Shown piece after piece: positions 36,873 to 48,769 of a DNA stretch of 64,000 bases (position 1 is its first letter; the number at the start of each line of letters is the position of its first letter). The stretch is taken from positions 2,513,882-2,577,881 of the forward strand of contig MU004233.1 of assembly GCA_010405405.1 (NCBI GenBank), written 5' to 3'. The notes beneath the pieces are model-generated. The model saw nothing but the letters and a program-made list of their open reading frames with translations, was not told where the DNA came from and searched no databases. Made by a program: the position numbers and the translations under genes. The DNA is from Microthyrium microscopicum. Taxonomy: Eukaryota > Ascomycota > Dothideomycetes > Microthyriales > Microthyriaceae.

Positions 36873-39279
36873 TTCCAATGACCTTCTTATAGCAAAAAAA
36901 AGTCGTGTCCAATGTTGTACTTTGTGCTCTGTAAAACCTGAATCGTCGATCCTGCGGAACTGGGAGCCTGACGCCGATAGCACACGGTGCTTCGGGTGTC
37001 TCGTAGGCTTCGAGTTGATCCGATCACAATGGAAGCACACACTCAAACAAGAGTTGCTGTCGAAGGAAGCCTTGGACTTCAAGTGATCTGGGCGTGAAAC
37101 ATTGACAATTGCTTCGGAGAAAAGGGGGGTCGTCGGGGTGTTATCCGTCACCAAATTTTGGGCTTTACGTTCACGTGCAAAGCACGTTTTTCGGGCTCCA
37201 CGTGTTTTGCTTGTCGCCGATTTCTGAGCTTCAACTTCAACATTACTCGGCCAGTCATAAGATATCGGAACCACGAAGCCATCTCATGAAAAACTCTCAT
37301 TTGATTTGAAACGATTAATCGGATGAAAACCTCAAAGTGTACCTCTAGGAATCTAAGGCTTCGCAAAAGAAATTCATGCTATTTAGTGCCCACCCAGTAC
37401 GAGTCATCGTCTACGGGACTAATCACTGAAAGTTGCCACCTGCTAGGCTGAAAACCAAGCATTGTCGAAGGCAATAGGCTTTAGTTGGGAGCAATATGAT
37501 AGCGCTGGATAGACCACTGAATACGGAGGCATGGATCCAAGTTCATGCTTGATGTCTCCGTACCGCGCGGCGAGCATCACTTCCAGTTGGTACTGGCATC
37601 AATACTCGCAGCCACACAATCAAGTCTCATGTACGATCACACTAGATGGTCTAGCCTAAGGATACTTTCTTTTTCATAGGCATGCAAACGGCTACATCCC
37701 CGGGTCAAGTATCATTGAGGCAAATCACATTGGTCACTGGACAACAGAAATCTCTTCTTTCACTTGTGTAGTAGAGCACAGGTTTTATTCAATTCGAAAA
37801 CAGGTTAATGAGCGACGCAAGAGACATCTTTACGTAATGACTCGTTTCAACAGATTTCTCCAACGATGGCTTTCGTACACTCCTCGCCATCCCCCGGTCA
37901 CCAATTCATAGCAGCTCCCGATTTGAAGAAGATAAGCCGCTATTTGTAGACTTAGTGCTGCCAAAAGGTTAGTAGGAGGAAATTTGGATGATGAGGTGTT
38001 ACCATACTCCGCAGGAGCTGCATGCGCAGCCATCGCAGTTGCCAGCGCAGTTTTTGCAAGAGTCACAGGAGCTGTAGCGATGTTAGTAAATGGGGCGACA
38101 AGAGCAAGGATATTGGCGAATGGGCCAACTGACCAGGGAGACATGTTGTATCGTTTGAAGGGCTTTAAGCTCTTAGTGGTTGATGTCAAAGTGGCTTGTG
38201 GAAATGAAGACTTGATGGATATTTGGAGAATTTTGAATCTGAAGAGCAGAACACAGCGTCACAGCAGCTTTAAATAGTGCTGGATTTCATGATCACGAGA
38301 ATCTCGTCCTGCGGAAAGATGTTGACCGCCCACGCTCAGATGCTACCATTAAGTAATGCGAGGATGGTTCTGACAGCGGTTGATCATGATATCCAACATC
38401 ATAGGTGGGAATGAACCCAAACGACATGCGGGGCCGCATTGCTTGAGCACAAGATGCCTTGTCTGCAAGAGTATACGGGGGCATGCACCAATCTTGCAAC
38501 GACGATTTATCGTATCCTGATCCCCCAGAAGGAGGGTGTGGGGAAGAGTGGGCAAACATTTGTCAAAACCAGCACTCCAGAACAAAGTTCCAGCAGAATA
38601 CTTGGTCATTACCGTGGGTGTATTTCAAATTGTTCAGAGACTTGGTGTTGACACTGAAGTGTTGGGGTGAAGTGATAGTTTGATACCTGATACATTCCGT
38701 AAGGACTCCATTTGTCAAGCCAATGAATCATAAAAGTCATGATTCTTTTGGAGATCCATATTATATAACGAGTCAAATCAAGTTCCAATTCATCGAAAGT
38801 GATGTTCTTACTATTGGTGATATATAGCAACCCCCAATGGTGCTTGGGGACCTGTTTGAACGTTCGGTGACCGATCGGTGACCGACGGAGTCTTACGGCC
38901 ACCCTTCTCAACTAAGCTTGCAAACTTTCAATCTTTCTCCCAATGAGACTGCATACTTAGATTCCGAAGGCCTAGTTATAATATCTCCCGAGCTATAATG
39001 AAAGAAACTTGATTATTCATGAATTCGTCGGCCCGCAACCTCTCGGTCCCTTACAAATCTGCGGCTCCTGCCGCATGCATCCAACACACTGAACAACAAG
39101 AACATTAAGATCTAACACCCTGAGTCTCATTTGATTTATTTTGAGTATTGATCGAAACACCTAACTCGCTCTTATAAATTTGACCTTTTCTTCGTCGCCA
39201 GCCTTTTAAATACTGGTTCTATCAGCTTGGGCTCCGGCATTCGTAGATTCTCGACACAACCTCCATATCCAAATTCACC
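36873..39279. other. 2.4-kb intergenic region upstream of the zinc transporter
   Basis: No convincing gene. A minus-strand frame from ATG 38,144 to 37,830 (104 codons) is Ala-rich with two hydrophobic stretches, but has no relative I know. Other frames are shadows or chance. Confidence 0.4.
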
Positions 39280-40567
39280 ATGGATAACAGTATACCTCTC
39301 CTGCGCCTGTTTACCAGAGACGATGAAGGCACCACCCCGCCGGCTTGCAATGCTGGCAACGATTATGATGGCCGCATAGGTGTGCGGATATCCGCTATAT
39401 TCGTGATTCTCGTCATGTCTACTCTTGGTACGTATCTTGCAGACTGTCGTTCAGCCTTGGGGCTTGTTCTGAACTCCTGCTGACATGATCCTCTCATAGG
39501 TGCCCTCGTTCCAGTCATTTCGAGGCGGCGTACGCAAGACAATAAGCTCATGGAGAAGGTCTTCTTCTTCGCCAAGTATTTCGGCTCAGGAGTCATTGTT
39601 GCCACTGCTTTCATCCATGTAAGTTTTCTTATTATCGTTTTCCGGCATAGACATTTCTAACCATTCCAGCTTCTTGCCCCTGCCGTCGAAGCTCTCACCG
39701 ACCCATGTTTGACAGGACCAATAACGGACTACTCATGGCCCTTTGCTATCTGTTTGTTCATGATCTTCTCCCTACTCTTTGTAGAGATCATGGCTTTGCG
39801 CTACAGCACATTCGGTGCTGACCATGGACACGACCACTCTCCCAAATTGACTGAGGATGTGTTCGACGCCAAGGATAATCACCGTACCCAAGCCACCACT
39901 GAGACATCACATAAAGCCTCTCACGCTCCTGGAAGTGATCACTTGGGCCATGCTCGAGGGCACATGGATTTCTCCGAACAAAATGGCCACGACATACTCG
40001 AGCCCACTAGCCCGCACACGGAGTCACTGCCTGCACAATTGACTGCGATCTTCATTCTCGAATTCGGAATCATCTTCCACTCAATATTCATTGGCCTCAC
40101 GCTCGCTGTGGCTGGTGACGAGTTCACAACTCTTTACATCGTGCTTGTCTTTCATCAGACTTTTGAAGGACTAGGTCTTGGAACACGACTTGCTTCTGTT
40201 CCTTGGCCAAAATCGCACGCGAAGCTGCCGTACTGGATGGCTCTTGGTTACGGGCTTTCCACACCGGTAGCCATCGCGATAGGCTTAGGCGTTCGAACTG
40301 CATATCCACCTGCCTCGGCGACGACGTTGATTGTGAATGGGATATTTGACTCTTTCAGCGCCGGTATCTTGATTTATACTGGGCTGGTGGAGCTTATGGC
40401 GCATGAGTTTATCTTCAGCCCTCAAATGCGAAATGCACCGATCAAGACGGTGATTGCGGCGTTTGTCCTGATGTGTTTCGGAGCTGGTGAGTTATTCAAT
40501 ATACATTCTGCGTTGCGCTTACTGACTGATTTTAGGTATCATGGCTCTGCTTGGAAAGTGGGCTTGA
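39280..40567 (+). CDS. ZIP-family zinc/iron transporter
   Basis: Exons 39280-39427, 39500-39618, 39670-40486 and 40536-40567 give 371 residues, usual for fungal ZRT1/ZRT2-type plasma membrane zinc importers. Eight membrane segments are expected; visible are IGVRISAIFVILVMSTL, the second around YFGSGVIVATAFIH, and the metal-binding HSIFIGLTLAV (segment 4) and HQTFEGLGLG (segment 5). The loop after segment 3 is His-rich (HGHDHS plus further His clusters at about residues 150-215), a likely zinc sensor for turnover. The last exon codes for only ten residues plus the stop (GIMALLGKWA), as is common in this family. Zinc-responsive control is expected, but I did not find a Zap1-like site upstream. 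Confidence 0.93.
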
Positions 40568-40758
40568 AAGAACATAGTCGAGGGAATGACTGTATGGTTG
40601 TTGCGATGGTATTGAGATCGCGTATTATCCACAGAGGGATTTCTTTCTTGTCGTACATGCTAAGCAGTGCACAACCGGTGCTATGTTTCATAAAGAGTAG
40701 CAATTGTTGAACCATATCATTATCGAGCACTGTTGCGCGTTCAATTGAGAGTAACACA

Positions 40759-42617
40759 ATGAATTTTATTCGAAAAATATTCCAGCCCCTGGACCCAACA
40801 ACTCGATTCGAGACACAAGCCGTTGAGCCCCATCTACCTCAGGTACGCAAAGCATCCAGGCGGCTACGAGCTCGCCATGCTGTATACCTAAATCGGCGAC
40901 AGGCTTACCGGCTCATTAAGACATCCATTTCTCGTCAATTTGTCCACAGCCCCTTACAACTCGAGGACTCGATTCGCAATGTTGAGATTGAACCTAGAAA
41001 CACTTCCTATGATTATGTGCACGTAAGAATTCTTCACGCACAGCTTCACGATATACCACATGTTCACGCCGTCTCCTACGTCTGGGGTAAACTTAAAGCT
41101 CAACGTAGAGATGAAGCATTGATTATATGCAATGGAAGGTTCCTTACAGTTTCTGCGAATCTCGCAAACGCCCTGAAATCACTTGAACAGCAATATCGTT
41201 CAGTACCTGTTTGGATAGATAAGTCTCCTGTTTTTATGAACTTGTCTATTTGGTTGTGGAAGCTCTTGTGCACTCGCATGATGTGCATTTCGGCATTTGA
41301 GTCCCTCTTCATGGACAGATTAAGTGAGCCGTTTGGATGAAGATCCCTTCGAGTGCGATAACTGCCACAACACATCTTAAAGACTGACTGCTTAATTACC
41401 ATGGTGTTCGATAACTTGTTGTAAGTTTTGTGACGGCGATGGGATATAAAGCAGTCACTTTTTCAAGAAGTGTTATGGCAGCCATCGTTATCGATTGGGA
41501 TAGTCGTTGAAACGGCTCATTTATTTTGTCCTTACAAGTCCTTTACGAGTTTGAGACTTTACTAACTTGTTTTAGATGCAATATGTGTAGACCAACGCCA
41601 CAAACAACAACGCATATATCAGGTGAAGTTTATGGCTGACATATATCGAAATGCACAAAACGTACTTGTCTACCTAGCAGATGGAGAACACCCTTTAGGC
41701 TTGCATCATGCCGAATATCTGTCCGAACGTTTGCAGAAGACCTTCAGAGTCATCAGAAATATTGTAGAGGATCCTCGGGAGATGGATGGCATTCTAGCGA
41801 ACTGGTCTAGCGGCGGCAGAATGAAGGTAGCGCTTCTTAAAGCCCTGAGCGACGCGAGATGGTTTCATCGAATATGGACAACGCAAGAGATTGGCTTAGC
41901 CAAGTTGGCAACCTTTCGGTACAGAGGTCAGGAGATTGAGCGGTTAACACTACATACGGCCTATGCTCTCTGCAAGCGGCGAATACCCTCGACACTACTT
42001 CATTCGATACGTTTCCGCCCCGAAAAGATAGTGTTTCTCTACGACTGGGTATCTACAAACGCCAATTTGTCATTTTTGGAAGTTCTGGAGCAAACGGAAT
42101 CTCGAGAGACGACAGACCCACGGGATCGAATCTATGCCCTCATGAGTCATCCTAGCGCTGAAGGAGTGGTTGATGTGGATTATAGCCAGACAGTATCAAC
42201 AGTATATACTGACCTTGCCGTCAACATGATGGAAAGGGATGAAAACCTCAAGATTTTGTCATACATCATCAATCCGCGAAATGCTGTAGATCTGGGTATA
42301 CCCTCATGGTTTCCTGCATGGCGTCTGCCAAGGCGTTCAAATCAACTTACGTTTGCAAGATCAAGTCTTGATGCTCGTGGGGATATTTTCAAGGAGAGGC
42401 CACCCGACACACCAGCATCTGCCGATATTCAAACAACGCTCGCTTTCGTAGTTTAAACGTATCTGGTGTGATTTTTGGGCGGGTGATATACCGTCTGCGA
42501 TGCATTGTCGATAGGGACTTTGATGCCTGGCGTTTCGTCTACAGCTACTGGAAAAGACTCAAACACCATGATTTTGGAACAGAGTTGGCAATAGGTAAAA
42601 GCGCAGTCGCTCTTTAG
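40759..42617 (+). pseudogene. Decayed HET-domain gene
   Basis: A host HET gene that looks broken in about two places. The first part (40759-41218) carries the N-terminus and block 1 (HAVSYVWGK) and ends at VPVWI. Block 2 (DAICVDQRHKQQ) resumes at 41,576 after an unusually long gap for this genome of 357 bases that lacks a normal splice donor and holds a degenerate repeat. The second part, to about 42,440, has ADIYRNAQNVLVYL and block 3 as FHRIWTTQEIG, plus the DPRDRIYALM segment. The rest of the C-terminal region (VSGVIFGRVIYRLRC) is in another frame up to 42,617. A truncated protein could still be made. It stands 190 bases downstream of the zinc transporter on the same strand. Confidence 0.7.
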
Positions 42618-44030
42618 ATAGTGTTATGGTAAACATCGCAGACGATGGCTGTACTCTATCTCCTATAATGCTCACTTGTTGTGTGGCGGAGGGAAATGGT
42701 CTGGCGCAAGGATAAGCGAGGATATGGATGCTTTGCAAGCATTTCATCAGACTGTCACTGGAAGTTTTTAGCACCGATAGAGTTACCAATATGATTAGGA
42801 GTAGTTGGTCTGTTTTCCCGCGTAATTTCAACCATATTTTATGAGTTGCTTTGAGACATTTGATTGTTCAAATAACTTATTCTCTACAAAAAGAGTCACT
42901 ACTAACGATTGTTACCTCCTAATAAGCAATGAAAGAATGTAATGATCTCAACGAGGTCTAAGAAAAGATTATAACGTGGAACTAAAACCATATAATAGCT
43001 TTGGCGTTTGAATTGAGCTACTAATCATGCCTATAATGGAGCCAAAGGATACTGGAAATAGAAACAAAATATCGTGGTCTATGTTCAAGCATTTCCCTCT
43101 AGAATGGGCTCTGGGCGCCTTGGTAACTCGGTAACCTCAACATACGAGCTCTTATAACAGTAACCAATTGAGCTTTTATTAGTGAAATTGCTTGGAATCA
43201 ATCTAACGGGATAGGGAAGACACGACACAGAAAGGAGGCTGTGTTGATTTCACCCCCCTTCCCATGCTCAAGGTTTCTCCATGGCTTCTGTCAGAAGAAC
43301 CTGGCTCTGAAACATGTTAAAATTGATTACATTACAATGAATAGGCTTTGAGGATATCGCAAAATTATGGAGAAGGAGATGCTCAATTGCGAAAAAATGG
43401 TAATTGAGCAGTCTTCAGCTTCGTGTCTGTTGGGAGTTGTAGAGGATCTTGGTGTGTCTGATCAACGCAGGCCTCATGACAATGACAGCTGAAGACACGA
43501 TATGATTTGACGTGTATTGAACTTAGCATTTTAGAGTTTACGGCTCTCAGGAACAGTAAAAGGCAACACGAGACATGGTACGTATGTTGAAGGTGGCGAT
43601 GCTCGCTCGCTACACCTTTGATTTGCACACCAACTCTTCCTGGTCAACACGAGGCCGGGTTGGGAGTCAATTATTTCTCCTTCAAACCTTCACCGCAGCA
43701 CTGCCATTCTTGTCCTATCCCTCCTTCTCCTTGTTGGGACTCCGTTGTCAAGCTCCGCCAATATTGTATTAAAAGAGGCCGGTGCAACCAATGCGCATGC
43801 CGCCGTTAAAGCCTACACCTTCCCCGCCCTGACGCAGCAACCTGATCAACATCGTGTAACTCTCATCTCGCTCAACCCCAACAACAAACATCTACATCTA
43901 CTTTTCCCAACAGCTTACAAGCATTGGATTTTCTTCATCCATCAACTGTAACACCAACATTCACTTCCATCATCCTTTTAGCCCCTTTTCATCTCCAAAT
44001 TTACCTCCAATATCCCCACCATACATCACA
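42618..44030. other. Intergenic region, AT-rich at left
   Basis: Begins with a degenerate repeat copy that overlaps the HET remnant's end (42597-42648). No gene supported up to the start of the small protein gene. Confidence 0.4.
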
Positions 44031-44522
44031 ATGGGTCGTTGGTCCCGCTATCTCGATGACGACAATGACCGTCTCCCCGAAGGCATGAGACGAATCGGCT
44101 ACGACGCAGACGCCGAAAAATACACCTTTGAAGACCGTGACGGCAGCATCTGGAGCGGAGCTGCCGGCGCCACCTATGGCGAACTACGACTCCTACACAA
44201 AGCCGCCCCACCCAAGAAGTCCTCGCATCTTAAGAAACATGCGTCCATCAGTCTACCCGCCTCACCCATTGACGAGAAGAAGAGACGCAAGGCACCAGCC
44301 GGCATCCACCCCGCCCATCGCTCGCATAGCACGCGGACGAAGAACGAAGCGGCCGCTCCACCGTATATGCCACCCAGTCGACGGTTCACGGACTTTGACC
44401 AGCTGCTCGGCAGCAAGAAGCCCAAGGAGGAGCCGGAAAGCGAAGGGTTACTGTCGGCGGTGAAGCGGTCGTTTTCGGTGCGCAAGACGGGGCCGCCTAA
44501 ACCTCGTAGGGGGACTGTATGA
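44031..44522 (+). CDS. Small conserved fungal protein, 163 aa
   Basis: Single exon. The N-terminal 55 residues (LPEGMRRIGYDADAEKYTF, then DRDGSIWSGAAGATYGEL) form a compact pattern that I have seen at the start of fungal proteins annotated as LysM/CBM50; no LysM repeat is present here, so I do not assign that function. The rest is basic, with KKSSHLKKH and DEKKRRKAP as possible nuclear signals, a FTDFDQLLGSKKP segment and a basic C-terminus ending KPRRGTV. No signal peptide. The ATG follows an A-rich ACA context and a pyrimidine-rich leader, typical of real fungal starts. Function unknown. Confidence 0.7.
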   Translation: MGRWSRYLDDDNDRLPEGMRRIGYDADAEKYTFEDRDGSIWSGAAGATYGELRLLHKAAPPKKSSHLKKHASISLPASPIDEKKRRKAPAGIHPAHRSHSTRTKNEAAAPPYMPPSRRFTDFDQLLGSKKPKEEPESEGLLSAVKRSFSVRKTGPPKPRRGTV

Positions 44523-45104
44523 TTTGAGCATTTTGTTGACTTTTTCTGTTTTTCACTTCTAGAAAGCCGTTGTTTAGACTCGTCGCGGCCACGGGTGACG
44601 ACTTTGCTTTACACGGTGGCCAACAAACAAGACTTCGGGGACGACGAGCGAGATTGTGGTGCTTTCCTTTTTGTTTTCTCAGCGGCTGCGTCACGATACC
44701 AACGATACCTTTTCTTTGTCAATGGGCGTTAGTTGAGCATGAGATAATAGGTGGATCTGGTATGGATATGTCCAGTTATCAGGTCTAATGATGGAAGCTT
44801 ACGAAAATAGACCATAACGCTGTATTATACAAGGCATATGATCGGTACGAGGAGTACTTCACGATGGCATGAACCATAGCATGTATGAGACTCGTCAATT
44901 TATACATTAGCATTGCATGCTCTATGAACATTGAGCTTTTATCAGCTTACTATCTACGAAGGTTCATATTGACAGCTCACACTACTCCATAGCTCCAGCA
45001 GTTCCTACTATGCAAAGACTCTACGTGGTCTCCTAACCTGCCGCTACCATAATGGGAGGCATCTTCAGCCGCTATGTGCTCCTACTACTAGAAGTGGTGA
45101 CAAT
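44523..45104. other. Intergenic region
   Basis: 3' flank of the small protein gene. No gene or clear element seen before the diverged duplicate that begins near 45,105. Confidence 0.35.
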
Positions 45105-45297
45105 GACCTTGGAGGTTGAAGAGGGCTTACCGGATAGGTTCTTTAGGGTGCTTGTTGGTATGTATTTTGTAGCTACCCACTTGAGGTAATTAAGCAACCT
45201 ATTATACATACCCTAGCGGATAGTATTAGTAGGGACAGTAGTACTAGCAGGCTTGGTAGTGCCTGGCCTTAGGGACGTTAAGAAAGTCATAACAGCC
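45105..45297 (-). repeat. Diverged copy of the repeat protein's C-terminal coding segment
   Basis: Aligns base by base with 45490-45682, 385 bases away, which codes for part of the neighbouring protein. At least eight transitions separate the copies in the best-aligned 170 bases, all reading as C to T or G to A in this outer copy, and about six of them sit at CpA/TpG steps. That is the pattern RIP leaves. Confidence 0.7.
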
Positions 45298-45354
45298 TAT
45301 TGTGAGAATTAGATAGAAATAGTTTATGTTATTATTAGAGGGGGGCCATGCTAA

Positions 45355-47391
45355 CTAATCACTATAGCGGTTTCCAGAATACAACCTCGCCGGCTTAATT
45401 GTCAATCGCTTTGGGGAGACTGACTCCAACTTCGAGGAACTAGCGACAGTCGTAACAACAGGCTTGGTCGTAACTGGCCTGGATGTACTTGAGGCGGAAG
45501 TGACAGTGGAGTAACCGGATGGGTTCTTTAGGGTGCTTGTTGGTATGTATTTTGTGGCTACCCACTCGAGGTAATTAAGCAACCCATTATACATACCCTG
45601 GCGGTTAGTATTTGTAGGGACAGTAGTGCTGGCAGGCTTGGTAGTGCCTGGCCTTGCGGAAGTCGAGAAAGTCGTAACCGCCGCGGTGGTCATTGGCTTC
45701 GGGGAGACTGCGTTCGAGGGACTAGAGACAGTGGACACAGCGGGCTTGGTGGTCACTGGCTTCGGGGAAGCAGCCTTCGAGGGACTAGAGACAGTGGACA
45801 CAGCGGGCTTGGTGGTCACTGCCTTCGGGGAAGCAGCATTCGAGGGACTAGAGACAGTGGACACAGCGGGCTTGGTAGTGCCTGGCCTGGATAGTCTTGT
45901 TGCGGAAGTGATAACGGGTTTGGAAGAGGCTGGCCTAGGAGAACTAGAAAGAGCAGTGAGAGCAGACGTCGTAGGAACTGGTTTCGTAGTAGCTGGCCTG
46001 GATGGTCTTGTTGCGGAAGTGATAACGGGTTTGGAAGAGGCTGGCCTAGGAGAACCAGAAAGAGCAGTGAGAGCAGACGTCGTAGGAACCGGTTTCGTAG
46101 TAACAGGCCTGGTTACTCTTGAAGCAGAAGTGATCATGGGCTTGGAAGAGGCTGGCCTAGGAGAACTAGAAAGAGCAGTGAGAGCAGACGTCGTAGGAAC
46201 NNNNNNNNNNTTGGAAGAGGCTGGCCTAGGAGAACTAGAAAGAGCAGTGAGAGCAGACGTCGTAGGAACCGGTTTCGTAGTAACAGGCCTGGTTACTCTT
46301 GAAGCAGAAGTGATCGTGGGCTTGGAAGAGGCTGGCCTAGGAGAACTGGAAATAGCAGTGAGAGCAGACGTCGTGGAAACTGCCTTTGTAGTACCTGGTC
46401 TGCTGCTGGCCAGTTTGGTATGCTCGACAGTCGTTGCTTTCATAGACATTGGAGCTGAGGGCTTGACTGTTGGCTGAACCGTTGGCTTTGCTGGTACTGG
46501 GGAGAGTGCTGGCCTTGGTATAGATAGCGGCCATCGAAAAGCTGGCAGCTTTGGAGATGATGGCAGCTTCGGAAACCCTGGTACCGGCTTAGGAAGGACT
46601 AGCTTTGGAACTTCGGCATTTGGAAGTGGAAGATTGAATGCTGGCTGCATGTTGATGCCGATGGGAGGCTTTGGAAGACCTGGGGCGAAACTTGCTGGGT
46701 CAAAGAAGCCAGTGCTCTTATCAAACCATGAGACAGATTGGCCTGGAGCAAGTGGTATATAGTTATCTGGGGCATAAGGTACAAAGTCAATCGTACCTGA
46801 GCCAGATGCTCCTATCGCCGGTTCTGCAGGTACGGCATTGGATGTGCCTACTTCTGGTCCTGCTGGTTCTACCGGCCCTTCTAGTTCTCCTGGCGTTGCT
46901 GGCTCTTCGGGTGGTGTATCTTCCATGGCTTCTGATGGCGAATTATCTGGCGGTGGACCTGGTGGTGCTCCTACTGGTCCGCGTCTATCTTCTTTCTCTT
47001 TTTCCCATGTTATTACCAGTGGCTGAAGATAGGGTTGCTTGGGCTCCTTTTTATATTCGCTAGGTGGGTCATCGTCGTCCCAGTCCCGACGCCGCGCGGA
47101 CCGCCATGTCGTTATGGTACCAGGCCATAATGGGTCATACGAGGTTCTAGAATATCCAGGAGTAGCCGGATTTCTTGGAATGGATGTGTAGGATGGTGTA
47201 TATGTTGGTGTTGGCTTCTTGGTATGTTCCGTGGGGTAGACCCTTCCCTTTTGGGGATAAGAGTAGACTGGTAGGACTAGTCCGACGATTGCAAGTATCT
47301 AAAATGGTTAGCATGTTTTCGTATTGAGCAGTGACTGATAGATGGATTCTGGTGAAATAGGTAAAGAGTTTCTTACAAGGAGAAAGGCCAT
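45355..47391 (-). CDS. Secreted mucin-like Ser/Thr/Pro repeat protein
   Basis: Exons 47377-47391 and 45355-47298 give about 652 residues, with the true length unknown because ten Ns lie in the repeat. The signal peptide MAFLLILAIVGLVLPVYS is built from a five-codon first exon and the second exon. A Pro/Tyr-rich region with WDDDDPPSE follows, then a Pro-rich stretch. From about residue 300 on, repeats take over: a 37-residue unit (TSALTALSSSPRPASSKP core, then TRPVTTKPVP) and a 21-residue unit (TTKPAVSTVSSPS core). The density of Ser/Thr next to Pro suggests heavy O-glycosylation at the cell surface or wall. No GPI signal is clear; the end (LTIKPARLYSGNRYSD) is short and polar. Similar proteins act as adhesins or wall mucins in other fungi, but no specific family is recognised. 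Confidence 0.75.
45678..45880. repeat. 63-bp coding tandem repeat, about three units
   Basis: Period 63 (for example CGGGCTTGGT at 45,741 and 45,804), coding for the 21-residue unit of the mucin-like protein. The units are nearly identical. Confidence 0.85.
45880..46400. repeat. 111-bp coding tandem repeat interrupted by an assembly gap
   Basis: Period 111 (TTGGAAGAGG at 45,920, 46,031, 46,142, 46,211 after the gap, and 46,322), coding for the 37-residue unit. The gap sits inside one unit, so the copy number in the genome is probably higher than shown. Confidence 0.9.
46201..46210. other. Assembly gap (10 N)
   Basis: A placeholder of ten Ns inside the 111-bp repeat array. The real size is unknown. 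Confidence 1.
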
Positions 47392-48720
47392 ATTTTGGGT
47401 AGTTGGGGTATTTTGGAAACCGATACTCAGGATGAAGGGAAGGGAATGAGCTGATTCTTTCCTTATGCGATCTTAGACAATGACAAGTCCGGCTGGCTCA
47501 GACTGTTGCTTCCAAAGACTCAAAATCTCGGAGTAAGGTACGAATGCTTTGGCATGGGAAGAAATAGAATTTGTATTGGGTTGGTTCAGATTGTCATACC
47601 TTAGAGCCTTCATTAGTCGTCTTCAACGTTATTGTTTGTAAACAGAGTTATGCAACCTTGCTTGTGAAAGTTAAACTTAATGGTTTCATACTGTACTAGT
47701 ACTAGAAACTGACCAACATAACCTGCGACTCTACCATGATTGACAATGTCGGAATTTGGGTTGGACTCACCACAACAAGTGGATAACTCCTAGCATAGTA
47801 GGAAGAGTTCATGAGCCGCATAGTACTATTGATCTACTATGAGGTGTTAATTGACTATAGCGTACCGTATTAGCAACGAGCTTTCTCAATCACAATGCTG
47901 ATTAACTCTTTGTGGAACCTATGAGTATAAGGCTCCGACATTCGATCAACCTTATTCCAGACCAAGACAAGATGAAGATCGTCATATCTTGAATCTTTGG
48001 GCGCACTAATTTGAGCCAGGCAAACTCAGCGTTATAATTCCGAACCAAGACATCAGAAGTCTGGTAGGTACCTACCTACCTAAGGTAGGCACAATCCAAG
48101 TCTCCCATCGTATGAAGTAAACTCAATATCCACATCACTTGCTCATCCATATCGCCCTTACCTTAGGTAGGTACCTCCTAGATAGTATTGAGCAACAATA
48201 AACCATTATCATCGATCTGATCCTCCATAAACTGATGGATACTGTCCCGAAACACGGCTGACAACATCTGTATCTGTCCTTAACACTCTGCCTCCTTTTC
48301 CTTCTATCCATTTCCATCGTGGCTTTGGTTACACTAAGCCCCTCTTGCCTTTGGGCTGGGTTTCGGTCTCTTTTAAGGTAAGAAGAAGCTTCAACGACCA
48401 CGCATAATGCGATTGGGACCGATAAGGGGCGCCTCCTTGAGAGGATATTGCTTCCTCGCGGTGAATATGCTCCCAGCATACTACGAGTGGAGTATGAGAT
48501 GATATTATCAGCCCAAGACATTCTGCAGGGTCGGCAGCTGAAATCTTTGATAAGCTAAAGTTTGATAACCCCTTCGGCGTTTTATAAAGCGTACCATATA
48601 AATTCAAGCTCGTGATAGCCAACGTTACTTATAAAGGGATAGCTAATCCACTTCCCGTCGTTGTACCATAAGGAAATTATACGGAACTTAAGGAACCAAG
48701 CAGTTTTGAGGCTTAAATCT
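47392..48720. other. Intergenic region with inverted short motifs
   Basis: No gene supported. A TAGGTACCTACCTACCTAAG stretch at about 48,064-48,083 and its near reverse complement at about 48,160-48,177 form an inverted pair about 75 bases apart. Similar TACCTAAG/CTAAGGTAGG bits recur near 62,350 and 63,030. Confidence 0.45.
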
Positions 48721-48759
48721 ATTATATAGCGCTAACGTAATCCATTAGCGCTATATAAT
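48721..48759. repeat. Perfect 15-bp inverted repeat, 9-base loop
   Basis: ATTATATAGCGCTAA at 48721-48735 is followed after nine bases by its exact reverse complement at 48745-48759. It would form a hairpin. No gene ends nearby, so a terminator role is unlikely; it may be a remnant of a mobile element or the target of one. Confidence 0.9.
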
Positions 48760-48769
48760 TACCACCGAT

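Noticed and set aside
37830-38144. 104-codon minus-strand Ala-rich frame
   Set aside because: Two hydrophobic stretches but no relative, no signal peptide pattern and an equally open frame on the other strand.
45626-46477. 283-codon plus-strand frame over the repeat array
   Set aside because: A mirror of the mucin-like gene: in-frame tandem repeats keep antisense frames open as well. The minus strand has a signal peptide and a splice pair.
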